A stretch of DNA of 64,000 nucleotides. It comes from Hibiscus mutabilis (Eukaryota; Streptophyta; Magnoliopsida; Malvales; Malvaceae). The DNA lies in assembly GCA_019671005.1 (NCBI GenBank), contig CM033744.1, forward strand, positions 10,718,128-10,782,127, written 5' to 3'. Each line of letters starts with the position of its first letter. Positions within the stretch are counted from its first letter, which is position 1. The notes beneath the pieces were generated by a model, which did not search any database, was not told the DNA's origin, and saw nothing but the letters and a program-made list of their open reading frames with translations. The position numbers were made by a program, and so were the translations under genes. Of the stretch, positions 45,982-58,742 are shown one piece after another.

Positions 45982-46269
45982 AAAAATTTAAATCAAATCT
46001 CACAAAAACGAATCGCACCGCAAACATTAAAATTCAATGTTCAATAAAATTCAAATGGTGCGAAAGACATAAAAAACAAAATTCATCACTTTGAGAAGAA
46101 CTTGTACAATTTTCTGAAAGAAATTCAACAATCAATTACTTTGGTCAAGAGTGCTCTATAAAGAAAGCAAAATCTTTCGCCGCTTGTTCTTGGCATATCG
46201 ACAAAATCACAAAAGAAAATTATAATCATAAACAAACCGCCGTCCTTCGCTGGCAAAACACTCGATGAT

Positions 46270-46440
46270 ACTCGTCACCGAACGATAAACTGTCAAAAGA
46301 CAAACTAAAATTGTTACAAAAGCAGACAAAAAACTATCACAAAAATAGACAAAAAACTATCACAAAAGCAGACAAAAAGGCAATCATAAAAACAGTTTGG
46401 CATGAATCTGTCAAAGTAAAACAAAAAATAAAAAAAAGAA
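46270..46440 (+). repeat. A-rich short tandem repeat
   Basis: AGACAAAAAACTATCACAAA-type units repeat about four times between 46310 and 46380, then an AAAAATAAAAAAAAGAAC run. The remaining part up to the CBR1 promoter shows no gene. Confidence 0.6.
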
Positions 46441-46791
46441 CTTAAAAATGAAATATTAAATTTTATTTATATACAAACTAGCAAAACGACCAAAGACCGG
46501 TGTTGATATTAAAAAAATACAAAAAAATATAAAGTTTAAAAATTAGAGGGAAAAGATTTAGTAGAGCAAATCATACAAAAATTTAAATATAAAACTATGT
46601 AAAATAATTGATTAAAGAACAAAAATAAAATAATTAAGTCCACGTCACATCTTCTATCCTATCAAAGAACGTGAGGAGACTGTGATGCACCGGGGGTAGG
46701 TGCACCAGATTCTTCACTTTTGGTCTCATTAGAGAGGAAATGAACTGTGCCTCCACCTAACGTTTGCCTATTTTTATCTTCCCTTCTCTGC

Positions 46792-46799
46792 CTATAAAC
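46792..46799 (+). promoter_or_regulatory. TATA box of CBR1
   Basis: CTATAAAC, 118 bp before the ATG at 46917, in a pyrimidine-rich context, followed by a C/A-rich leader. Position and context suit a plant TATA box; the 5' leader would be about 80-90 bp. Confidence 0.55.
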
Positions 46800-46916
46800 T
46801 AAACCCAAACCAAACCACAACTGCAGAAAGCTAAACTTTGAATAAACCCATTAATTATAAATCTGGGTTTTTTTTGCTAGAAGTGCTGGAATCTGCGGTG
46901 GTTGGTTTTTAAGATC

Positions 46917-49900
46917 ATGGATTTGGAATTCTTGCAATCTGTGGATGTTCAGATTCTTGTTGGTGCAGCAGTAGCTGTTTTAGCCATTGTTGTTGGTGCT
47001 GCTTATCTCTTTTCCTCTAGGAAACCTAAAGGTTTCGACTATTCACTCATTTGGCTTTATGCCGTTTTTTAGCTGTTAAAATCATGTTCTTTTGTTCAAA
47101 GATTGTTTTTTTTAATATAAATTGATTATTCTTGGAGTGTTAAGTAATAGGTACACTTAAATCTGGGGTTTTTGTGTATGTTTTGGCGTATTTAGGTATA
47201 TTGGTTAATGGTTCTTTTTAGGGTATGTATGGTATTGAAATAGAGTAATAGCTTGTTGTTAAGAATGTAGTGAATAAAAAGATGAAATTGGGACTTGATT
47301 TTTGTTGTTAATTGAAAAACTCACTCAAGGAGTTGAGCAATTATAACATGGCTGTACATATAAAGAACAGTGTAAGCTGGAATCACGTGAAAAATGTTAA
47401 AAGCAAATGGAGTCAGTATAGGGCTTTATTTTGAGGTGAATTGTCCTGAATATCTGATCAAAGTTGTATATTTATGCAATTCAAGAGATGTATCTATTGT
47501 GCCCATTTTAACTTTTTGAGCAGGTTCAAGCAGTCTAGGTGATAAATCTTCTTGAGTTTGGCTTGTTAACACATTTTGAGCTCTTATGGATCCTCAATTC
47601 ATTATATTATTCTCTATTGTCAGTGGACTTCTATTTGCTAATGCAAAGCAATAACCTCTTTTACCCTATAAAAAGTTGACGAATCGAGTATTAACCTACT
47701 TCTAAGTACACTTTTCCTTTCCCCAAGTTTTGTTACTGTATTGTTTGCTTACGAAGTTGTTCACGCTGTCATATGTGCTTTCAGGCTGTCTAGATCCAGA
47801 GAATTTCAAAGATTTTAAGCTTGTCAAGCGCCAGCAGCTGAGTCATAATGTGGCAAAGTTCACATTTGAACTTCCTACACCTACTTCAGTTTTGGGTCTT
47901 CCTATCGGGCAGCATATAAGTTGCAGGTTCAGTTGATTGTATTCATCCTTTTTGTATTTCTTCCGAGGCCAATGGTTATAGATACTTTCAAATTGCTTGG
48001 AACTGCACTACCATATAAGTTAGATGCTTTTCATCTTAACAGAGGCAAGGATAGCCAAGGTGAGGAGGTTATTAAACCATATACACCTACAACGTTGGAT
48101 TCTGATGTTGGTCATTTTGAATTAGTTATTAAGGTACTTATCTGAAATTTCTTGCTGGTTGGAGTTATCTTCAGTGTGATATTTATTTATCCGGGTGTTC
48201 CCATGTACAAACTTTCTTATGGAACTTTACTTGTGAGTAGATGTACCCTCAAGGAAGGATGTCACACCATTTCAGAGAGATGCATGTTGGTGATCATCTT
48301 GCTGTGAAGGGTCCCAAGGTATACAGTTTCTTTCATATGAATGCATAAATTGCCCTTGTCTGTAGGGTTCTTTGTTCGTTTTCCACCCTGTATCTTTGGA
48401 TAACATTGCTACTGGTGTTGGCACCATCAAACTCATTTTTCACTCAATACTGTTGAGTCTGATGCAATCTTACCAGCATTCCAGTGCATTTCCTATAGGT
48501 TACGAACACATCATGTTTGTTTTATACGCTTTCCTCATATTATAGAAGGCTTTCTTACCTTTTCTGAATTATGTTCAACTCAAGAATTCACACTTGGTTA
48601 GCGTTTTTTAATGTTGTTCCTTGAATTGTTTCCTCCAGGGGCGCTTCAGGTATCAACCTGGTCAAGTTAGAGCATTTGGGATGATTGCTGGAGGTTCTGG
48701 AATTACTCCAATGTTCCAAGTATGTCAGTCATTTGTCACAGAGTATTCTTTTAATGTATTTTTTTGGATTTGAGACATGTTGCCTTTCCACATTTTAATT
48801 ATAGCCTGATGCAAAGTTTTAAATGTTTGTATAACATTTCACCATTGTTTGTTTTCGGGTTTTGGTTTTTGATCAGGTAGCCAGAGCCATATTGGAGAAC
48901 CCAAAAGATACAACAAATGTCAACCTTATTTATGCAAATGTTACATATGAGGACATTCTTTTGAAGGTATTTTTCTGTCTACTTTTTTGTCCTTAATGAT
49001 TTATCCAAAGTAAAAAACCTAGGACAGGTTTCTTCTAAGCCTGCCTCTATGGGCAATCCAAGGTATGTTGGGCCTTGAATGCAATTGTATACTAGACAAG
49101 ACCCTTATTTATTTGGCTGCGGCAAGGTCCGAACATAAGATAGGCCCAAACCCTTCCATTTAATGTGCGATGATTATTACGGCTATCATGGATGTGCTCA
49201 CACAAGATGACATACAGGCGTGGGTGGTTTGTAACTAGTTCATAGGAATTAGGAAATGGATCAAAAAGTGAAATTCAAATGATTTATTTGCAGGAAGAGT
49301 TGGATAGCCTTGTCGCCAATTACCCTGGCCGCTTCAATGTCTACTATGTTTTGAACCAGGTTTGTTGCCGTTCTCACGTGGCTATCTCCTAACATGTTTT
49401 CTTTCATTCTTTATCTGCCTCATTTTTTCTGTAAATCTCGTAGGAGCTGAGAAGCTTTATTGGCATCTGAAGTTACTGATATGTCATGCTCCTCCTTTTT
49501 CATGCATAGCAGCAATGCTCGTACAATTATGATGGATAATACTGACAAACTTTAGTAGAAATAAAGGATAATTAAATGCCAGAAAAATTTCTGCTCCAAC
49601 TTTAGTGCAAAAAATCCTTTTTAAAAAATATCCTTATTTTTCAAGTTTTAGTAGAAATAAAGGACATGCATATTGGCTATGTTACTTGGGCTTGCGATGA
49701 GATTCGGATATGAGTATGTGTCTGACATGGATATGCTGTACTTGTTTTCAAGTTTTCTAATATATTTGAATGTCCAAATATGTGTTAGACACAGATATAT
49801 AAAAAAAAGAAAGAAAAAAAATGAAGAATCAGAATAACATAGCTTAGCAGAGCCTCTTAGAGAAATTATTTGAGAAGCAAATGATTTTTGAAATTTATAT

Positions 49901-50568
49901 CCATGGTACTTCTTTGTCACTCCATTTAGCTGCACAGATACAATTTCCTCCGATTCGGTAATGCAAATGGTGTGTGGTTTGAACTACTTGAACAATCTGA
50001 TGAAAGTGTCACTTCGTTTTGAAAATTATGATGGTCTTAGACTAATTAATGGCATTCTTACATTCACTGAACTGTTCTTATGTTGATATAACTTACATGT
50101 GCATTCCATGCATAAACTTTTTATAAATATTTTCCATTGCTGCATCTCTTTCCATATACATGCAACCTTGAAGTTCATCGGATGCGGTTAGCCTCTTTTT
50201 ACATACCAGAAGTTAACATTAATAGCCGTTTTATTAACAAACTACATTATGGTTATGTTATTTCCTCAGCCTCCCGAAGTCTGGGATGGTGGTGTTGGCT
50301 TTGTGTCAAAGGAAATGATTCAGACCCGCTGCCCACCACCCGCTTCTGAGGTCAAGGTACAGTACTTTACATTTTTTATCTCAGTATTGCTACATGGAAC
50401 CAAAACGTATTGACTTTTTTTCTTTTTGACAAATAACAAAATATATGAACTTGAATTTAATATTATGCCCTGTAGATTCTAAGGTGTGGTCCTCCACCCA
50501 TGAACAAGGCCATGGCCGGCCACCTTGACGCTCTTGGCTATTCACCTGAGATGCAGTTCCAGTTCTAA
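46917..50568 (+). CDS. CBR1: NADH-cytochrome b5 reductase 1
   Basis: Nine exons: 46917-47031, 47785-47926, 48043-48133, 48241-48318, 48639-48719, 48877-48966, 49294-49359, 50270-50356, 50476-50568. They join in phase to 280 codons with GT-AG introns. Residues 11-32 form an N-terminal membrane anchor. The FAD domain has GQHISCR (80-86) and KPYTPTT (97-103); GGSGITPM (160-167) is the NADH-binding turn; CGPPPMN (254-260) is the C-terminal nucleotide-binding motif. The enzyme moves electrons from NADH through FAD to cytochrome b5 on the ER membrane, supplying fatty-acid desaturases and related enzymes. Length fits the plant CBR1 family (about 280 residues). No damage is seen. The start is the first ATG after the TATA box and precedes the anchor. 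Confidence 0.96.
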
Positions 50569-51138
50569 TCCCTCTAAGCTCGATTCGGACTGTGATTAAT
50601 CTTCTTCATGGGAGAGGACACAACCATTTGTTATAAACTCTTCACCTGTTGTAATCGGAACTTTTTAAGCATTGGAACCAACTGGCTTAGCATGATTCAG
50701 ATGTTTTGAACTGTTATTATAAAAGGCTTTCCTTGATCCATGTGCTACATTTATTGAAGCAACTAGACTTCTCTCTGTTTTTAACTCAGTAATCCTCATG
50801 TTGCAACTTCATAAGTAGAACTTGTTATACAAGAAGCTAAAGTTTGGCAAAAGCTTTATTTATTTATTTTCTAAAGTTTCATTTTCTCGGGTGTTTTTTC
50901 AGTTTTTTTTTTAATTTTAAAATTATAATTTTTTTGTTGCCCTCCCGGTATTTCATAATTTTTTTCTGACTAATCTGAATTGATTTACGTTGCACATCTA
51001 GTTTTAGTGGCTGAGTCTTCTAGAAGAAATTTCCTGCGTACACAAGTCTTCGAACTTAATACATGTTTAAGGAATATTAAATTGCTTACCACTCCCGCTT
51101 GTTAAAATTATAATTTTAATAGCCAAAAGTCGCCTTAA
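50569..51138 (+). other. 3' flank of CBR1, no further gene
   Basis: UTR-like sequence follows the stop, without an exact AATAAA nearby. Beyond about 50850 it is AT-rich and shows nothing recognisable up to the MITE flank at 51139. Confidence 0.5.
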
Positions 51139-51147
51139 TTCATTTAG

Positions 51148-51614
51148 GGCATAATGTTAAAAAATACCCTTAACCTTTGACTGAAAAGACACTTTGGCCT
51201 ATATATTTTTTGGAGTAATTTAGCATTCAACGTTTTATTTTGGGTCAAAATAGTCCTTCCGTGAATGAAAATTGTTAGTCAATTAACGATAAACAACTTG
51301 AAATGACTTGGCAGAATGACATGTCAGAAGTAAATATTTTATATTTTATACAATTTTTTAAAATTATATTTTTGACTGACGTGCCATTCTGTAAAGTCAG
51401 CATATTTGTTTATATGACACTGCTATCGCGGCGTGTACTGCCATGTAGGTTTGTCATATCATTTCAAGCCATTTACTACTGGTTGACTATCAGTTTTAAT
51501 CCGCAGAGATGTAATTTTGACCCAAAATAAAATGTTAAAAGCTAAATTGTTTCAAAAAAATAAAAGCTAAAATAACAATTTAGTCAAATTTTAAGAACTT
51601 TTTTGCATTATACC
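51148..51614. mobile_element. Mutator-like MITE, G(G/A)CATAATG family, copy 2
   Basis: Begins GGCATAATGTTAAAAA and ends TTTTTTGCATTATACC, flanked by TTCATTTAG at 51139-51147 and 51615-51623, a perfect 9-bp duplication. It is the same family as 38560-39007: the two bracket the pair of host genes. Confidence 0.92.
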
Positions 51615-51623
51615 TTCATTTAG

Positions 51624-52190
51624 CAAAGAAAGTCTGTTTCCATCACTACACTCAATTGACTTATTTGTCAAGTGGTTGAAAATAAGTACCGTTTAGACTA
51701 AACTGAAGATGTATACATTAATCTTCTAAAAAATATTAATCATAATATATATTATAATATTAATTAAAAATATTTTTTATCAAAAGGATAGCTTTTCATA
51801 TTTCTGGTTGTTTTAAGATATTTATAAAAGAATTAGAAAAAAAATATTTATAAAAGAAGCAAAAGGTCTATTACAACTGTGTAGTGACAAAAAAGTTTTT
51901 CGAAATGTTTAGTGATAAAATTTAAACTTTTTATAGTTTAATGACCAAAATGAGACAATGCCTAAAGTTCAATGACTAATGTTTGTAATTTATCCTAAAA
52001 TTATATAAAATAACTAATAACAACTGAAAATGTAAAATGTTACTATAATTTTTTATGAAATCAATATAATTTGATTAATGTTATAATTAATATTTTTTAT
52101 GAAATTAAAGTAATTAATTCAATTCTAAGTTAACATAAAATGAATATATTCTGAATTTAACATAGAAATGTTGTATCAATGGGATGATTT
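51624..52190. other. AT-rich intergenic sequence
   Basis: Contains an AGTGACCAAA/TTTAGTGATAAA type of degenerate MITE sequence near 51890-51990. No gene is visible. Confidence 0.4.
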
Positions 52191-52194
52191 ATGC

Positions 52195-52795
52195 AGACCC
52201 ACTGAGGTTGGTGGCCTCGGTTTCTTGGGTTAAAAATAGATCTCTTTTGCCATTGCTCTATTGCTTGGAGGCTTTGGCAACGCTGGGGAAATGGTTAGTT
52301 ATGCCTTGTAATATTGGAAACCTTCTTATCTTCTAAGCCTATCTGGTTATTGGCTTTATTTGGAATAGTTTGGTCGCTATGGTTGTTCCGGAATGAGGTA
52401 GTATCTAATGGGAAGATTGTTGATGAGAACCAATTGTTCGACACAAAATTATTTGAGGATTAGCTGGTGGTGTAAATGTAATTGGCTCTGTTAGTGATAT
52501 CATCGCTAATCCTTCTCTAGTTGGTTTATTTCTCTTGCTCCAAAATAAGCCTCTTTGTGAATTCCTCCTTTAGTTGGTTCCCTGAAATTTAATGTCGACG
52601 GTGCGGTATCGGAAAGTTTTAGTGCTGCTGGGATTGGCGGTCTTTTGCGGGACCATTCGAGCGCTGTTTTGGTTCTTTTTTTCAAAATCTGCTGCTGTAG
52701 GTATTGTTGTGTATCCCTGTAGGATCTCGGCTACACTAGATCATCTCTGGTTCGGTGGGGAATTTTTAACGATGTCCAATATCCATTAAAAAAAC
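52195..52795 (+). pseudogene. LINE ORF2 tail (pre-RNase H and RNase H), with poly(A)
   Basis: GIVWSLWLFRNEVVSNGK near 52360-52410 and, after stops, GSLKFNVDGAVSESFSAAG and GGLLRDHSS near 52575-52660 match the C-terminal part of plant LINE ORF2. An A-run at 52787-52793 may be the LINE's 3' end. Several stops and frameshifts. Sequence 52796-53084 has no clear content. Confidence 0.7.
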
Positions 52796-53084
52796 ACTTC
52801 TATTAACTTTTAACAACCTGTACAAGAAAATCATTCACCGATGTTTGCTATCCCAACAGGTGATATCGATTTGCCAAGAAATTCCCATATTTCCTTAACA
52901 ATTTCATAATTAGCAAATTTAAATGAATAGACAGAACAGATGTATTATGGATCTCAGGAATAATGATGATTTTTGCTAACCCGATGAGTGATAAACAATT
53001 TGGTATCGTTTAACTAGGTCTTGAGTTTGAGGCCTTGTGTATACAAAAAATCTCCGCCGAGAGATTCACCCATTAAAGCTATGG

Positions 53085-54226
53085 TGTTGGACGATTTTTG
53101 TGGAAAATCTTTTAGATCAAATTCATTGGAAGGGAGTTTGGCAGGTTTATGATCGCCATGGTCAGGTGGTTGATGTTTTTGTGCCATACAAGCGTACATG
53201 CAAGGGATCTTGATTCGGATTTGTACGTATGAGCACGGAGAAAGAGGCGCTGCGGGCAATTGAAAGGCTAAATGGGAAATGGATTTATGGAGCGAAATTG
53301 AGGGTCGCACTTGCGATGCGAGGGACACGAGATGTGTATTGTAAACAAAAGAGATTGATTGAAAATGAGAGCCGTAGCAGTGCAGAGTGAGGGAATAGAG
53401 TTGTTCGCAGATCTAATCGGATGATTCAGGGTGTAAAGTATGAGGGCAAGATTGGGATACTGCAGTGCTGAGCCATGGCATGGTGCCGAGTCCCAATAGG
53501 AATAGCGACTTTGGCTAGGGAATTAAAGGATATGGTGGGTTTCTCGTTAATGAGAATAGCTGGATCATGGATATTATTGATGTTTTCAAATATGGAGACG
53601 CGTAGAGAAGTCATAGAAAATGAGACGATGAATAAATGGTTCACGAAGGTGGTGAATTGAGACCTGACGAGTGATAGGGGTGGTCGTCGTGCTTGGCTGT
53701 CGATCAGCGGAATGCCAATGCATGCTTGGTCGCGAGATACTTTTGATAATATCGCGTCTAGATGAAGAGTGGTGATTCGTTGTGATGATTCGGTGTTGGA
53801 ACCTAATTATTTCGAGAGGGGGCAAATCCTGATTGAAACTAAGCGCCTAAAACGTATTGAGGAGATCGTCCAAATAGACGTTGAGGGTGTGATGTTTCGG
53901 GTTAGGGTGGTGGAGTTTGAACCGATGTTGGAATCTCAATTGTGTTCCAATTATGAACAAGAGTATGGGTCTAAGGTAGATAGCGAGGATGAGGATAACA
54001 AGGATGAGGTTAATGTAGGTTTGGATGAAATAAAGAGGAATCATTTGGGGCTGGTTGGCTCTAGGAAGGAGCATTGTCACAAGGATAGAGAAGAGCAAGA
54101 TGTAGCAACAAAGTCCTCTGTGTGGCAGGCTAATGCGTTATGGAATAAGCCAAGTTTGTTGAATAATAGAATTGATGAAATCCCAACTTGTTTAAGAGGT
54201 TGGATGTCAGATGAAGATATGGGTAT
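53085..54226 (+). pseudogene. LINE ORF1 with RRM domain, 5' part of another LINE
   Basis: Starts with an RNA-recognition motif: FVENL-like RNP2 near 53097, HGQVVDVFVPYKR, then KGS-stop-FGFVRM as RNP1 near 53205, and AIERLNGKWIYGAKLRVALA. After a gap come RRAWLSISGMPMHAW (53685), FDNIASR, NYFERGQILIETKRLKRIEE (53805) and VRVVEFE, the central part of plant RRM-type LINE ORF1 proteins. An acidic tail follows (SEDEDNKDEV). There are stops near 53213, 53388, 53471 and 53763. It is cut at 54227 by the gypsy LTR. Confidence 0.7.
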
Positions 54227-57200
54227 TGTAACACCCAAAAACCGGTCTAGTCGGAATTAGGTTTCGATGATCGAAAATTTTGTATCGGAATAGTCCAATC
54301 ACTGTAACGATTCCAAGTTTTACTCAATTGTATTGTAATGAACTTCAATTAAGCTAAATTGTTGATCTTGAACCTTATTGAGTGAATTAAAAGTCTTTTG
54401 GTGACTAAATTGTAAGTTTAGGGGTAAAAGTGCAAACTTCAGAAAGTTGAGGGATCACCCTTGTAATTATATCAATTAGAGGTGTGAGTCACCTCCTTGC
54501 TTGGCTAATTTCATGTGAAGATGATGGGCTATTATCATAAAAGATGACAACGTGAATTGGAAATTGATTAGGAAATTATTTTATTGTTTACTAAGGTTTC
54601 ATCCCAAGCTAGGAAACCATTTGATTGGTTGCTTGGGAGGCAACCATCAATCAAGGTAAACTACATATCTATTAAGGAAAAAGGGTGAAAGGAAGAAAGT
54701 GTAAAAGTGATAGGAGTTAACCGAGACTATAAGCCTTCATCTTTCTTCAAACTTTCCACCAAATCTAAGCAAGCACCACCATTTCCATCTTCTTCACCAA
54801 GCTCAAGCAAGTACCTCACTTAGTTCCTTAAGCTTCTTTTGATCTCTCTACATCAAATTAAAGTTCTTGGATTGGTGAGTAAAACCCCTCAAACAATTTA
54901 TTGATTCCATGGACCCTTGAAGTTTAATTTCAAGATTAAAGTCTTGAAAGTCAAGGCTATACCCATGTGTTGAAAGCTTTAATCCATGGAAATAATAGTC
55001 TCCAAGCTTAAATAAGCTTAAATGTCGATTTTGAATCAATAGTTTTGATTCTAACTATTTCCCCTAACTTATGCCTAGCTCAAGTGTTGGAGGAAGGGCC
55101 ATCATCTCCATCAAAGGCTAAGTGCAAGGGGATTGTCATCCGAGAGTCGTAGTAGCTTCAGATTTTGAGGTGAGTGGAGTCAGAGTCTCGGGATTAGGCT
55201 AGGTGCCGTTCCCGATTTCATTTTCATTGAATATGATATAGCTAACATTGGATTTAAGGTCATTGCATCGAACCCTTTTGAAGATGGTACTAGTAAGCTT
55301 CGATAAGCTTCCTTATTGAATTATTGAAACATTGAATGTCGATCATTGTCATTGAATAATGATTATTGTCGTTGAATCATTGAGCATTAAAAATTGACAT
55401 TAAACATGGAATATTGAATATTGGCATATCATTGGAAAGATTATTGTTATTGGCATTGATCATTAGACATTGATTATTGAAATATTACTATTGATATTGT
55501 TATCAGATTCACCGGATCATTGAAATGGACCTAAGGGTCAATTTATTGTTATCGGATCATTGAGCTTACTGATATTGATAATATATTGAATATTGGCTCA
55601 AATTACCGAACCTTGGATTCGAGTGGACATTGGATACAATTGGCATGCCATAGGATTTATGAGCTCATTGGTACGGGTGAACAATGGTCCTGGGGCTACG
55701 GCCTTTATATTGGCGAGACAAAGGGATGTTGTGTTGGTCAATTGGCGAGGCGGAGGGACTAGACCTTTATTGATTTGGAGAGGCGTAGGAATCCACGTAT
55801 CTACTATCTTGAATCGATCCAAGGGTTAATATTGAACTAAAGAATCATTGATATTGAATATTGACAAATAATCATTGACTATCGTTGCATTGTCATCAAT
55901 CATAGATATTGAACTTTGATACATTGAATTTGGACATTGATGCATTGCTATTGAACATTGACATATTGCCATTGGATCATTGATGAAACATGCATTTGAA
56001 TGCATATTGATTATTGACATTGTTATGGCTACCTCACTAGGCAAAGTATGCCTAATGCATGCACCTTCATGCATTTTCAGGTTAAGTAAGATTGTGTTGG
56101 AGATTGGACAAGCTTTTGAAGGTTTTTGGCAAGTCACCAAAGGTTAATGTAATGTATATCTACCCTACGTACTCCTAGAATGGTGGCATAATGGTTGTAT
56201 AAGTCCCTTTTAGCCTTTTTATTGCATGTATGTCATATATGAGAATGGTATGTTATAAAGGCCTAGAATGAACTTTTGGTAATGGCTAAATAAGGTTAAA
56301 AATATGCATATTGGGCTGAAAAGTGGAAAACTAGGTAAACAGATTCAAAATGCTTTGAGATTTTTCTTGCTATTAGAATTGGCTATTAGTAACTCACTGG
56401 TAAAATTTCATTTCACTTGGACTTTATTTGATGGGTTAAAATTGGTTAAAACCATATAAAATATGTCATTACAGACCAGGGCGTACCGATACGGGTGATG
56501 GCGTATTGGTACAATTTTGTATATTTGGACCAAGTCAACATTGGTCAAAGGGGCGTACCGATATTGTAAAGTGCATATCGCTACGGTCTCTAGTCACTGG
56601 AAATTTACTGTAGCACCGTACCGATACGGTTAGAAAGTGTATCAGTACGATAAATCGAACCTGTATAAAAATGGAATTATTGGTTACGCGTATCGATACT
56701 TAGTATCGGTACAAGCTTAACCATTTTAACGGTCATAGAGGGCATACTGAAACAGCATAGTCCGTACCGGTACAGTAAATTGTTACTGGAATCCTTTAAT
56801 ACTGAGAATAAGCTTAGCGTATCGATACAGTAGGACCCGTATCAATACGACCCTTCTGTCCATAACTAAATTATCGAACTTTGCTAGGCCATATCGATAC
56901 GACCATAAGGCGTATCGGTACGTGATTAGTTAATTCTATTAAATGTGATTAAAATGAATTTCTAGACTTTTACAGATTGGTCCCGGAATAATGAAAGACT
57001 AAATTGGATAGGTAAGTGATCTCTGGACACAATGAAACTTTATAGGAATACTGTTTATAGGTTCAATTTCAAGTTGTTAATCAGAATTCCCTTTAAAGAA
57101 CTGGTAATTTGTAAAAATTATGTTTTAGTCCTTAACAATTATAAAAGTTTAAAATTGGTCCATGAACTGGTAAGACTAATGATGTACCAATCCTGAGACC

Positions 57201-57346
57201 CTACCATGGCGTTATTGTATCGCATAAAACAATAAACCTTAAACGCTTCATAAAATAATGTATAAAACATTGTACCGAACACCGAATTACCTTCCGGTAA
57301 CATACTCCGACCCGATTCCCTACCAGGCCGGGAAAGGGGTGTTACA
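54227..57346 (+). repeat. second gypsy element, 5' LTR
   Basis: 3120 bp with perfect 10-bp inverted ends: TGTAACACCC and GGGTGTTACA. It includes ATTGA-rich low-complexity blocks (about 55310-55600 and 55830-56030) and an array of GTAYCGATAC-like palindromes (56481-56932). The first 1830 bp can be compared with the 3' LTR and match closely by eye. Confidence 0.93.
56481..56932 (+). repeat. array of GTAYCGRTAC-type palindromic motifs
   Basis: About thirteen copies of a degenerate 10-bp palindrome (GTACCGATAC, GTATCGATAC, GTACCGGTAC, GTATCGGTAC and variants with one change) occur within 452 bp of the LTR at irregular spacing of 15-75 bp. Surrounding bases are not repeated, so this is not a simple tandem duplication. 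Confidence 0.7.
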
Positions 57347-57350
57347 TTTG

Positions 57351-57362
57351 TGGTATTAGAGC
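57351..57362 (+). other. primer binding site, initiator tRNA-Met
   Basis: TGGTATTAGAGC, 4 bp after the LTR, differs by one C-to-T change from the usual site. Confidence 0.88.
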
Positions 57363-57484
57363 TAGAGTTTAGTCGATTCTAGGACTAAACTATTGTTTAT
57401 TGTATTCTTATGACATCGCATTATGCGACCTAGGAGTTGTTATTGTATATTGTGACTTGCTGACTAATCTGATCTGTCTTATAG

Positions 57485-58742
57485 ATGTCCGACTCTAATG
57501 AAGCTCGTATAGATGAGCATGTTACCGACTCCTCTACTCACAGTGAGGAGATTAGAGGTGGAGACCCTCCCCCACAGCAGAATCCTCTGGCTCAAGGCCC
57601 TGAGCTTGAGGGTAATAACTGCTCAGGCTGAATGTTATCGAAACATGACCAACATGTTTAAACAGTTTATGACTTCTATGAGAGCCAAGCATGCTGTACA
57701 ACTTACTGCACCGGTCATCCAATATGTTTGAGCCCCTATTGACAAGCTATCTCAGCATCAGGCTTATACCTTTACCGGTCAGGATGATGACAATCCTAAG
57801 ATTGCATAATACTGGTTGGATAATACGCTGCGAGTCTTGAACAAGCAGCTACAGTGTTCGGATGAACACAAGTTAAAGTGTGCCCTCGCATTTATGGCCG
57901 GTGAGGCACTCTAATGGTGGGAGACTACTATTCTCACGGTCCCCGAAGAAGCTGTAAATTGGGAGTTTTTCCTGCGAGAATTATGCAAGAAATATATTAG
58001 TGAGTACTACTTCGCGGAGAAACGTATCACCTTCCTCCATCTCAAGCAAGGTGGACGACCCGTGGAGTAGTACATCTATGATTTTTGCAAGTACTGTCGA
58101 TACGGAGATGATTATATCAAGAAAAAGGAAGAGAAGTGCAGAATGTTCATTGCTGGGCTCAGTGATGAGCTGCGCCCTATGTTCACAGCACTGGGCATCA
58201 CGAACTTTCAGGACCTGGTGAATCGGGTCAAGGCCACTGAAACTGCTCAAAAAGCACAAAGGTTTAGAGTATCTAGTAGATCCGAGAAGAGGCAATATAA
58301 TGATTCTCGTCCTCCAAAGCCTAACAAGAAAGGAAAGTATCGAGGTCTGAAGTAGAATGTTTATCCTCAGCCTTCCCGATCTGGGAATATTATTAGACCG
58401 TAGTCAATGACCTAGTCGTTTGCCAAAGCTGCTTCAGTTGAGAGTACTAGAGGTTCAGGATGAGCCGTACAACATCCAGTATGCAACTATTGCCAGAACA
58501 AACATCTTGCGGGATAATGTCGCAAGCAGTCTGGAGCTTGCTATTTTTGTGGTGAACAGGGCCATTTTATTCGAGATTGTCCATTGAACACCAACAAGCC
58601 TGTTTCCACACCAATTGCTACAACATCATCTGCTCAATCTTATCGAGGTAAAGGATCTAAGAAGGGTTCATCGGGAGCTGCGGAGAGGCCTAGTGGCTTA
58701 GCTAAGGCATCAAACAAACAAGATTCAAAGGCCCCTGCTTAG
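57485..58742 (+). pseudogene. gypsy gag, second element
   Basis: Starts at the ATG at 57485 (MSDSNEARIDEHV). The gag domain includes WLDNTLRVLNKQL, EHKLKCALAFMAGEA and WEFFLRELCKKYI near 57810-57990 and MFIAGLSDELRPMF near 58143. Two knuckle-like segments, CNYCQNKHLAG and CYFCGEQGHFIRDCP, lie near 58482-58590. Stops near 57630, 57730, 57806, 57912, 58067, 58353 and 58740 and a frameshift inactivate it. Confidence 0.9.

Noticed and set aside
54848..56140. Open frames of 63-104 codons in both orientations
   Set aside because: They fall in the LTR of the second gypsy element and reappear at 63534-63961 in the other LTR without coding motifs.
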